Of a stretch of 64,000 nucleotides of DNA, positions 9,514-16,396 are shown piece by piece. Under the pieces are notes generated by a model. It saw nothing but the letters and a program-made list of their open reading frames with translations. It ran no database searches and was not told the DNA's origin. A program made the translations under genes and the position numbers. Origin of the DNA: an uncultured Bacilli bacterium (lineage in GTDB: Bacteria; Bacillota_I; Bacilli_A; RF39; UBA660); NCBI GenBank assembly GCA_910588025.1, contig CAJUQG010000001.1:173169-237168 (forward strand). Reading direction: 5' to 3'. The first letter of the stretch is position 1. Each line of letters begins with the position of its first letter.

Positions 9514-9807
9514 TTATTCATTTATTACTTTAATATTTTCATTATTATAACTCAAGCCTTTTTCTGTAGCAACTTGTTGAATCTTATCAAGACTTGCTAG
9601 CTCATCAATCTGCATGCTAAGCGAATCATTTACATCTTTTTGACGTTCAATCTTAGCTTTCATTTGCTCCACTTCAATATTACTTTCTGACAAAAGAGCT
9701 TTCGTAAGTACAGTACAAAGTGGCATCGTTACAATTAAGAAAAAAATCATCCAATAAATTATTTTTTCTCCACGTACTATTTTAATTTTCTTTTTAGTCT
9801 TTTTCAT
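9514..9807 (-). CDS. ftsL: Cell division protein FtsL
   Basis: 97 residues. It is a bitopic divisome protein that partners DivIC and PBP2B. A basic N-terminus is followed by one membrane segment (residues about 17-38) and an extracytoplasmic coiled coil (about 42-80). Sequence conservation in this family is low; position between rsmH and pbpB, size and topology make the call. Its start overlaps the end of rsmH by 14 bases, and a 14-base gap separates it from pbpB. Confidence 0.85.
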   Translation of the reverse strand: MKKTKKKIKIVRGEKIIYWMIFFLIVTMPLCTVLTKALLSESNIEVEQMKAKIERQKDVNDSLSMQIDELASLDKIQQVATEKGLSYNNENIKVINE

Positions 9808-10735
9808 CCTCTTTTATCCTTTCTATAACTCGTAGTTTAGCACTGCGACTTCTACTATTTTCTTTCAATTCTTCCTCACTTGGAACAATTGGCTTTTTCG
9901 TTAATATTTGTATTTCAGGTTGATATTCCAATGGAATCTCTGGTAACCCTTTCACCATTTCATCAACATTCGCATACGACTTAAAAATATTCTTCGTAAT
10001 TCGATCTTCTAAGGAATGGAAAGTAATTACACAAATTCTTCCTCCTTTTTTTAATAAAGAAATAGCATCTGGTAATACTTGCTCTAACACAGCTAACTCA
10101 CGATTTACTTCAATTCGAATTGCTTGAAAAATATTTCGTTCTGGATGCTTTTTATAAAAATAATTTGCTCCAACAGCTTCTTCGATAATATGTACTAATT
10201 CCGTCGTTGTTTTAATGGGCTTTATTTTTCGCACTTGCTCAATCTTTTTAGCAATTTGTTTACTTCGACTTTCCTCACCATATCGAAAAAAAAGCTCACA
10301 TAATTTTTCATAAGAATATGTCTCAAGTAAAGTCCTTGCTGTAAAATCCTTTGTTTGGTCCATTCGCATATCCAAGGTTTCTTCTCGCATAAAAGAAAAA
10401 CCTCGCGATTCACTATCTATTTGTGGACTAGAAACACCTAAGTCAAACAAAATTCCATCTACTTTATCAATTCCTCTTCGATGCAATTCTTCTTTCATTT
10501 GTACAAAATTACAATGAATGAGTTCAAAATTCGTACCAATTTTTGTCAAACAATCTTGCGAATATAAAATTGCTTCTTCATCTTGATCAAAAGCATATAG
10601 CATCCCATGTGGAATTGCTTTTAAAATCTCACTAGAGTGTCCTGCATACCCAAGCGTTGCATCAACATAAACGCCATTTTCTTTTAAATCTAAAAAACGA
10701 AGAGCTTCACTTTTTAAAACTGAATAATGTTTCAT
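9794..10735 (-). CDS. rsmH: 16S rRNA (cytosine-1402-N4)-methyltransferase
   Basis: 313 residues. It methylates N4 of C1402 in the decoding centre of 16S rRNA. The SAM-binding motif is VDATLGYAGHS near residues 24-34, followed by the family motifs LFDLGVSSPQ, GFSFMREETLDMRMD and ITFHSLEDRI. The start overlaps mraZ by four bases (ATGA) and the end overlaps ftsL by 14, consistent with a tightly coupled dcw operon. Confidence 0.97.
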   Translation of the reverse strand: MKHYSVLKSEALRFLDLKENGVYVDATLGYAGHSSEILKAIPHGMLYAFDQDEEAILYSQDCLTKIGTNFELIHCNFVQMKEELHRRGIDKVDGILFDLGVSSPQIDSESRGFSFMREETLDMRMDQTKDFTARTLLETYSYEKLCELFFRYGEESRSKQIAKKIEQVRKIKPIKTTTELVHIIEEAVGANYFYKKHPERNIFQAIRIEVNRELAVLEQVLPDAISLLKKGGRICVITFHSLEDRITKNIFKSYANVDEMVKGLPEIPLEYQPEIQILTKKPIVPSEEELKENSRSRSAKLRVIERIKEDEKD

Positions 10736-11166
10736 AAATTCACATCCATAAATAAGTTTTCAGCGATATCCGACATATTCTCTTCACTATCTTCTAATAC
10801 ACTTTCCCATGCACTCTTATCCCATATTTCAATACGGTCGTTAGCGCCGATTATGACACATTCTCGTGTTAAACCGGCATAACTAACGAGTGGGGAGGTT
10901 ATGCAAGTTCTACCTTGACTGTCGAACTCGCAGAAAGTAGCACCTGAGAAGAAAGAACGAGTAAAAGTTCTGGCATCTTTTTTTGTAAAAGGTAGAGTAT
11001 TTAACTTGCTAACCAGTTTATTCCAATCGTCTAGAGAATAAACATACAAGCATTTTTCAAGACCGCGAGCAATAATGAATTTGTCCTTTAATTCCGTCCG
11101 AAACTTGGAAGGAAGTACAATCCGGCCTTTTTCATCAATATTATGATGATATTCGCCTAAGAACAT
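10732..11166 (-). CDS. mraZ: Transcriptional regulator and division-cluster protein MraZ
   Basis: 144 residues. It is a ring-forming SpoVT/AbrB-fold DNA-binding protein that controls the dcw operon. The start is placed at 11166, giving the canonical MFLGEYHHNIDEKGRIVLPS; earlier in-frame starts would add non-family residues. Two repeats of the fold are visible: 'DEKGRIVLPSKFR' near the N-terminus and 'DSQGRTCITSPLV' in the second half. The GTGG-rich repeats just upstream are its expected operator, so autoregulation is likely. Confidence 0.95.
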   Translation of the reverse strand: MFLGEYHHNIDEKGRIVLPSKFRTELKDKFIIARGLEKCLYVYSLDDWNKLVSKLNTLPFTKKDARTFTRSFFSGATFCEFDSQGRTCITSPLVSYAGLTRECVIIGANDRIEIWDKSAWESVLEDSEENMSDIAENLFMDVNL

Positions 11167-11170
11167 TTTC

Positions 11171-11220
11171 ATCCCCCACTTTCTTCCACCTTGTACCACT
11201 ATCTACCACTATATTACACT
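11171..11220 (-). promoter_or_regulatory. MraZ operator: five tandem 10-bp repeats
   Basis: Read on the minus strand in 10-base steps from 11220 down to 11171: AGTGTAATAT, AGTGGTAGAT, AGTGGTACAA, GGTGGAAGAA, AGTGGGGGAT. Four strong AGTGG/GGTGG units and one weaker one sit in perfect 10-bp phase, one helical turn apart. They run from the -10 box to six bases before the mraZ ATG. MraZ is known to bind tandem AGTG- or TGGG-type repeats spaced about 10 bp. Confidence 0.8.
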
Positions 11221-11239
11221 AACCCCTAAAAAAAGTAAA
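11211..11239 (-). promoter_or_regulatory. dcw operon promoter (mraZ)
   Basis: Minus strand: -35 TTTACT at 11234-11239, a 17-base spacer and -10 TAATAT at 11211-11216. The -10 coincides with the first MraZ repeat, so bound MraZ would block RNA polymerase. Confidence 0.6.
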
Positions 11240-11298
11240 GAACTTCTCCCTACTTTCCAATATTTTTTGTAAATATTTTACTGTTAGAAAGAGAAAAC

Positions 11299-11327
11299 TT
11301 TACGTTTATTTTCACATAAGCTATAAT
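11299..11327 (+). promoter_or_regulatory. Promoter of murC
   Basis: -35 TTTACG at 11299-11304, a 17-base spacer and a perfect -10 TATAAT at 11322-11327. It is followed closely by GGAGG and the murC ATG at 11349. Confidence 0.6.
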
Positions 11328-11348
11328 AAAACAAATGGAGGAAAAAAT

Positions 11349-12728
11349 ATGACGAATTTAGAAACGATACAAAAATACAAAAAAATTCATATGATTGGCA
11401 TTGGTGGCGTAAGCATGAGTGGCCTTGCCGAACACTTAACACATTACGGTTTTATAATTACCGGAAGTGATGCTCATGAAAGTGATAATACCAAACACTT
11501 AAAAGCTCTTGGCATTAACGTTCAAATTGGTCATCATCCCGAAATGATTTCAGATGCCGACTTAATTGTTTACACAGCAGCTATTCAAGAAAATGACTTA
11601 GAACGCCAAAAAGCTCTAGAACTAAAAAAAGAACATATGGAACGCTCTGAATTTTTAGGTTTAATTACCAAATGCTACAAAGAATGTATTTGTATTAGTG
11701 GAACTCATGGAAAAACAACAACAACGTCAATGATTGCTACTTGTTTTTTAGAAGCAGAATATGACCCTACTATTGAAGTTGGAGCTTACTTAAAAAATAT
11801 TAAAGGCAATAACAAAACCGGAAATAGTGATTATTTCATATTAGAAGCTTGCGAATATGTCGATTCTTTTTTACATTTTTATCCCAAAACAGAAATTATT
11901 TTAAATATCGATAACGACCATTTAGATTATTTTAAAACAATAGATAATATCAAACATTCTTTTCAAAAATTTATTCAAAGATTAGATAACAATGGTTTAG
12001 TAATTGCTAATTATGATGATGAAAATACGGTGGAAGTAACCAAAGATATACAAAGTTCACTAATTACTTATGCAATAGACCATAAAGCCGACTATCAAGC
12101 TAAAAATATTATTCTAGACTCCTATGGCTACCCTACTTTTGAATGTTTCAAAAACGATAATTACTTCTTTACGTTTACTCTGAGTGTTCGTGGATTTCAT
12201 AATATATTAAATGCCTTAGCTTGTATTGCCACTTGTGATTACTATCAAATTGATGCAAAAATCATACAAAAAGGACTACAAAATTTTACTGGAGCCAATC
12301 GTCGCTTTGAAAAAATTGGAGAATATCAATCCATTCCTGTCTTCGATGATTACGCCCATCACCCTACCGAAATAAAAACAACACTAAATACAAGCAAAGA
12401 AATACCGCATCATGAAACATGGGCCATTTTTGAACCCCATACTTACACAAGAACCGAAGAACATTTAAAAGAATTTGCCAAAATTCTCGCAGAGTTTGAT
12501 CACATTATTTTAAGTGAAATCTACGCTGCTCGTGAAACAAATACTACTGGCATTTCTTCTAAAGATTTATTAAAATTAATTCAAGAAAAAAATCCTAATT
12601 CTATCTATTTGGACTCTTACGATAAAATCATCCTGTATCTAAAAGAACACGTCAGAAAAGATGACATCATTGTAACGATTGGAGCAGGTCCCATCAACCA
12701 AGTAGGATATCAATTAATTCAAAAATAA
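11349..12728 (+). CDS. murC: UDP-N-acetylmuramate--L-alanine ligase
   Basis: 459 residues. It adds the first amino acid to UDP-MurNAc in cytoplasmic peptidoglycan precursor synthesis. The N-terminal Rossmann region is MIGIGGVSMSGLA (15-27), the ATP-binding P-loop is GTHGKTTTT (118-126), and 'DDYAHHPTEI' is the MurC-specific motif in the C-terminal third. GGAGG sits seven bases before the ATG. It is transcribed divergently from the dcw cluster and is the only Mur ligase in the window. Confidence 0.96.
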   Translation: MTNLETIQKYKKIHMIGIGGVSMSGLAEHLTHYGFIITGSDAHESDNTKHLKALGINVQIGHHPEMISDADLIVYTAAIQENDLERQKALELKKEHMERSEFLGLITKCYKECICISGTHGKTTTTSMIATCFLEAEYDPTIEVGAYLKNIKGNNKTGNSDYFILEACEYVDSFLHFYPKTEIILNIDNDHLDYFKTIDNIKHSFQKFIQRLDNNGLVIANYDDENTVEVTKDIQSSLITYAIDHKADYQAKNIILDSYGYPTFECFKNDNYFFTFTLSVRGFHNILNALACIATCDYYQIDAKIIQKGLQNFTGANRRFEKIGEYQSIPVFDDYAHHPTEIKTTLNTSKEIPHHETWAIFEPHTYTRTEEHLKEFAKILAEFDHIILSEIYAARETNTTGISSKDLLKLIQEKNPNSIYLDSYDKIILYLKEHVRKDDIIVTIGAGPINQVGYQLIQK

Positions 12729-12732
12729 ATAT

Positions 12733-12786
12733 AAAGTACCTTTTAAATTAGCACCAAAAAGCTATGAGAAAAAGGTACTTTTCTTA
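12733..12786 (+). terminator. Terminator after murC
   Basis: Arms AAAGTACCTTTT (12733-12744) and AAAAGGTACTTT pair almost completely around a 25-base loop, followed by TTCTT. It starts five bases after the murC stop. Confidence 0.7.
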
Positions 12787-12787
12787 T

Positions 12788-12820
12788 GAAAAAAGACACA
12801 TACCCTTTTTATATGTGTCT
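12788..12820 (-). terminator. Terminator after the CDF transporter gene
   Basis: Minus strand: perfect nine-base stem AGACACATA/TATGTGTCT (12812-12820 with 12794-12802), a nine-base loop and then TTTTTT. Confidence 0.85.
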
Positions 12821-12844
12821 CCAAAATTTACATAAACTACTTTT

Positions 12845-13711
12845 TTATAAGTCAATCGGATTTACATGAATAGTAACCGTTAATAACTCAGGATACTTCT
12901 TTAATAGCTTTTTTTCTAAAAGATCTGCAATTTCATGACTTTCAAAAGTCGATAAATTTCCATCCACTAAAATAGATAAAATCAAAATATATTGATACCC
13001 CACAGGTGTTGTTTCAAATTTACTAATTCCCTCTATCTTTGGATTTCGTAAAATATACTTTTTAATCACCTTTACACGGTACTCATCCATCGCATGATCC
13101 ATTAAAATAGCATAACTATCAAAGAAAATTTTAATTCCAGAATAAGCAATCCAAAAAGCGATTCCCATACTAGTTATACTATCAAAAAAAGCAAATGGTA
13201 ATTGAGATAAAAGAATTGATATTAATGTAAAAGAAGTAACAATCATATCATTACGATGGTCTAACATATTTGACTCTACCAAAATACTTTTCGTTTCTTG
13301 AAAAATCTTTTTTGAATAAAAATACAAAATTCCCTTCACTAAAATCGTAATAAGACAGACCGCAATCAATAACCCTGAAAACTCTAACTCATGACCTGTA
13401 AACAGACCTTTTAATGCTTCAATAAAAATAAAAAGAGCACCAAAAACCATCGACAAACTAACAAAAAGAGAAAATAAAAATTCAGCTTTGCCATGTCCAA
13501 AATGATGGTCACAATCGCGAGGCTTTTCGGCAATTTTTCCTCCTAATAATGTCATAAAAGAAGCAAAAATATCCATAGTACTATTTATACCATCAGCAAT
13601 CATTGCTTGACTAGAAAAAACAATTCCACTACTAAGCTTAATAAGCATCAAAAAAAGATTTCCCAAAATCCCGAAAAATCCAACTCGACTGACTTGTTTC
13701 ATGCGTTTCAT
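12845..13711 (-). CDS. Cation diffusion facilitator transporter, MntE-like (likely Mn2+ export)
   Basis: 288 residues with six predicted membrane segments and a C-terminal cytoplasmic domain (about 205-288). CDF proteins export divalent cations in exchange for protons. The metal-site residues are N43xxxD47 in TM2 and D151xxxD155 in TM5. An Asn/Asp plus Asp/Asp arrangement is typical of manganese-exporting CDFs such as pneumococcal MntE, whereas zinc exporters carry His. Manganese is therefore inferred. The gene has its own terminator and appears monocistronic. Confidence 0.88.
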   Translation of the reverse strand: MKRMKQVSRVGFFGILGNLFLMLIKLSSGIVFSSQAMIADGINSTMDIFASFMTLLGGKIAEKPRDCDHHFGHGKAEFLFSLFVSLSMVFGALFIFIEALKGLFTGHELEFSGLLIAVCLITILVKGILYFYSKKIFQETKSILVESNMLDHRNDMIVTSFTLISILLSQLPFAFFDSITSMGIAFWIAYSGIKIFFDSYAILMDHAMDEYRVKVIKKYILRNPKIEGISKFETTPVGYQYILILSILVDGNLSTFESHEIADLLEKKLLKKYPELLTVTIHVNPIDL

Positions 13712-13772
13712 AATACACCTCTTAGAATCTTAAGAATAACATAATTTTAGCGAGCTTGCAAACCAAGATATC

Positions 13773-13805
13773 AAAAAAAAGAAAGTTAGATATATCTTTC
13801 CTTTT
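13773..13805 (-). terminator. Terminator after ABC exporter-like gene
   Basis: Minus strand: GAAAG/CTTTC stem around an AGATATATCT palindrome, followed by eight T. It lies 25-58 bases after the stop at 13831. Confidence 0.5.
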
Positions 13806-13830
13806 TGAAAAACAAAGATTATTGAAAGAA

Positions 13831-15486
13831 CTATTTTTGTAAATGAACTCGACCACGTTCTACTTCAAAAATACTATCTGCAATATCCGAAATATCATCA
13901 TTTGCCGAAAACAAAAGAATCGTTTTCTTCTCATGAAATTTAGTTAAAATACTCTTAATTTCCCTTTTATCCTCAGCACTCAAATAATTAGGAAATTCAT
14001 ATAAAATTAAAATTTCATTTTTCATAAGTAATAAACGTGCTAAACTTAACAAATATAATTCTCGTTTTGGTAAAGCATTCGCTTCATATCTTAACCCCTT
14101 AGGTAAACTAAGAATATAATCATAAATTCCAACTTGTTTTAAAACATCTATAATATGCTCTTTATTCCCATCTATCAACTTCATATTTCGTAGAATCGAT
14201 CCATGGAAAAAGAAAGGTTTCGTGGTCAAATAATTAACATTTTGACGATAATTCTTTTCATCATAATCACAGATTTTAAATTGATCTACATAAATTTCTC
14301 CTTCTGTTGCCGTAATCATACGACGTAACAAATAAAAAATGGTTCGTTTTCCACTATTCTTTGCTCCATGAAACAAAACCGTTTGATTAGATTTAATATG
14401 AATATTGACATCTTTTAAATCATTCAATTCAAAATCATCAACTTGTGAAGCATCATAAGAAACATGAATAAAATCTATTTCTCCTTTTACATCATCTTTT
14501 TGAAGAGTTCCAAAATCAATTCTCTGCTTTTCATCAAAATTTAAAATAATATTGACACGATTACAAGTAACATAAGCATTTTTTAACTCCGTTAATACTC
14601 CCATAAAGTCTTTACTATTTGTTACACTATCCGTTAAATAAGAAACTACGATTAAATAAACTGTAAGTGTCAAATTACCAGATGACAATAAATAAATTAA
14701 AACCAAAGTAATCAAATAAATAACACTTTTATAATATCCAAAAAAATTATTTTCTAACATAGAATTTGCCATAATCTTTTTGTGTTGTGCTTTCATAAAT
14801 TGCTCATTTTTTCGTGAAAACTCTTGTTCCATTTTTTGCGTCAAAGCATAAGAATCAATCATATTTTTAGAAGATAAAATTTCAGAAAAAGTTTCAAATT
14901 CTGAATCTACTTTTTCTTTTACATTCTTGATTGCCATACTAATTCTTGTATTAATCCAATTTAAAACTTTATAATTTAAAAGAACCACAAATAACACCAC
15001 AAAACCAATAGGAATAGATACTGTAAATACATATCCTAACGTTAACAAGGTTGACAAAAGATAGCGAAAACGCGAACAGATTTGGTCACTAAATTTAGCA
15101 GTATCGTAAGCATCACTATGAAAAATATTAATCAACTTTTCTTTAGAAATATGTACAAAGTTTTTTTCTTTTCCATGAATAATTTTATAAAAAATTCTTT
15201 TTTGAAGTCTTTTATAAATATCGCCAATTAGGTTATAAGTATTTTGATAATTTAAGATCCAAGAAAACTGACGCAATAACACAAAACATAATCCTAATGT
15301 CAAACAAAAAATTGCCATTTTAAAATTACCTTCTGCTAAACTAGTTGTTACTTTAGCAACATACATCGACTCACAAACCAAACAAATACTAACTACGATT
15401 ACCGTTGCAAATTGAAAAAACCAATAAGTTTTCTTCGGCTTACATAATTGGTACCATTCCTTAAACATTTGAATATTTTCTTTCAC
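13831..15486 (-). CDS. ABC exporter-like protein with degenerate ATPase motifs
   Basis: 551 residues: an N-terminal exporter membrane domain (hydrophobic segments near 25-45, 57-75, 145-175 and 250-285) fused to a nucleotide-binding domain from about 335. Walker A is GAKNSGKRT (374-382), with Arg where Ser/Thr should follow the Lys. The Q-loop Gln is replaced (YLTTKPFF). The LSGGQ signature is unrecognisable (ALPKREL near 471). Walker B is ILILYE (492-497), with Tyr for the Mg-binding Asp. The H-loop His is Asn529. The fold looks intact but ATP hydrolysis is doubtful. The GTG start at 15486 follows AAAGGGTG with seven-base spacing. No partner gene is adjacent. Confidence 0.8.
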   Translation of the reverse strand: MKENIQMFKEWYQLCKPKKTYWFFQFATVIVVSICLVCESMYVAKVTTSLAEGNFKMAIFCLTLGLCFVLLRQFSWILNYQNTYNLIGDIYKRLQKRIFYKIIHGKEKNFVHISKEKLINIFHSDAYDTAKFSDQICSRFRYLLSTLLTLGYVFTVSIPIGFVVLFVVLLNYKVLNWINTRISMAIKNVKEKVDSEFETFSEILSSKNMIDSYALTQKMEQEFSRKNEQFMKAQHKKIMANSMLENNFFGYYKSVIYLITLVLIYLLSSGNLTLTVYLIVVSYLTDSVTNSKDFMGVLTELKNAYVTCNRVNIILNFDEKQRIDFGTLQKDDVKGEIDFIHVSYDASQVDDFELNDLKDVNIHIKSNQTVLFHGAKNSGKRTIFYLLRRMITATEGEIYVDQFKICDYDEKNYRQNVNYLTTKPFFFHGSILRNMKLIDGNKEHIIDVLKQVGIYDYILSLPKGLRYEANALPKRELYLLSLARLLLMKNEILILYEFPNYLSAEDKREIKSILTKFHEKKTILLFSANDDISDIADSIFEVERGRVHLQK

Positions 15487-15512
15487 AACTACACACCCTT
15501 TATGATAAAAAA

Positions 15513-15521
15513 ATTATACCA
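15513..15521 (-). promoter_or_regulatory. Extended -10 promoter of ABC exporter-like gene
   Basis: Minus strand TGGTATAAT (TGnTATAAT) at 15513-15521, about 27 bases before the GTG start; no clear -35. Confidence 0.5.
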
Positions 15522-15531
15522 AAAATAAAAG

Positions 15532-15555
15532 CAAAAAAAAAGAGTCTAAGCTCTT
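15532..15555 (-). terminator. Terminator of rpmG-efp
   Basis: Minus strand AAGAG/CTCTT stem with a six-base loop that contains the efp stop codon, followed by nine T. Confidence 0.6.
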
Positions 15556-16106
15556 CCAGAATATTTTCCATCACTAGTAGAAATAATGATTTTTTCTCCT
15601 TGATTAATAAACAAAGGAACTTTTACTACATAACCAGTCTCAATAGTTGCATCTTTCATAGCATTATTTGTAGTATTACCTTTTACAGCTGGTTCTGTTT
15701 CCACAATTTCATATTCTACTTTTTCAGGTAAAGTAACTCCTAAAATTTCTCCTTCAAAAGAATCAATTTGAATTTCCATACTTTCTTTCAAAAACTTTGC
15801 TTCATTCTCTAATTTAGTAGCAGGAATCTCTAATTGTTCATATGTCTCAGTATTCATAAAAACATAATTTGCTCCATCAGCATATAAAAACTGCATTGGC
15901 ATTTTATCAACATGAGCTCTCTCAATTTTAATATTAGTATTGTAAGTATTTTCTACAATGCTTCCAGTTCTTAAATTTTTTAATTTAATTTTAATAAACG
16001 GACTACCTTTTCCTGGTTTTACATGTTGAAACTCTTGAATTAAACAAAGATTACCATCAACAATTACTGTCATACCATTTTTAATGTCATTAATATTGAT
16101 AAGCAT
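15546..16106 (-). CDS. efp: Translation elongation factor P
   Basis: 186 residues, full length. EF-P binds between the P and E sites of the ribosome and relieves stalling at polyproline. The KOW-like N-terminal domain has the tip loop HVKPGKGSPF; the modifiable Lys is K33. Two OB-like domains follow. No EpmA/EpmB or YmfI-type modification gene is nearby, so the modification state is unknown. It lies 18 bases after rpmG and probably shares its promoter. Confidence 0.97.
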   Translation of the reverse strand: MLININDIKNGMTVIVDGNLCLIQEFQHVKPGKGSPFIKIKLKNLRTGSIVENTYNTNIKIERAHVDKMPMQFLYADGANYVFMNTETYEQLEIPATKLENEAKFLKESMEIQIDSFEGEILGVTLPEKVEYEIVETEPAVKGNTTNNAMKDATIETGYVVKVPLFINQGEKIIISTSDGKYSGRA

Positions 16107-16124
16107 TTTTTATCACTCACTCTC

Positions 16125-16298
16125 TTATTTTCCTATTTTAGTTTCTTTAAATGCAGTTACTTGCTTACAAGTAGGACAATATTTATTTAATTCTAATTTA
16201 TCAGTTGTATTTTTTTTATTTTTTACAGTAGGACGAAGATGTTTTCCACATCTACTACATTTTAAACCAACAAATTGTCTGTTTTCATTTTTTGCCAT
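16125..16298 (-). CDS. rpmG: 50S ribosomal protein L33, zinc-binding type
   Basis: 57 residues on the minus strand, starting MAKNENRQFVGLKC. Two CxxC pairs (C14/C17 and C41/C44) form the zinc ribbon. The 'NKYCPTCKQVTAFKETK' end matches the L33 YCPRCxxHTxHKETK pattern. A perfect AGGAGG precedes the ATG. The N-terminus is slightly longer than in typical 49-residue L33. It is read together with efp. Confidence 0.88.
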   Translation of the reverse strand: MAKNENRQFVGLKCSRCGKHLRPTVKNKKNTTDKLELNKYCPTCKQVTAFKETKIGK

Positions 16299-16328
16299 TT
16301 TGCTTGCCTCCTTTTAAAATTCATATGT

Positions 16329-16356
16329 ATTATATCAAATAATCATTAATTTTCAA
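16329..16356 (-). promoter_or_regulatory. Promoter of rpmG-efp
   Basis: Minus strand: -35 TTGAAA at 16351-16356, a 16-base spacer and extended -10 TGATATAAT (TATAAT at 16329-16334). The -35 abuts the T tract of the upstream terminator. Confidence 0.65.
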
Positions 16357-16387
16357 AGAAAAATAGAAAGAATACCCTTTCTATTTT
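16355..16387 (-). terminator. Terminator after the PSNA-repeat protein gene
   Basis: Minus strand: perfect 11-base stem AAAATAGAAAG/CTTTCTATTTT, a six-base loop and a TTCTTT tail. Confidence 0.85.
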
Positions 16388-16396
16388 AAAGCAAGA

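Noticed and set aside
16084..16317. 77-residue plus-strand frame opposite rpmG
   Set aside because: The minus strand carries L33 with zinc CxxC pairs and a perfect AGGAGG; the plus frame has no such support.
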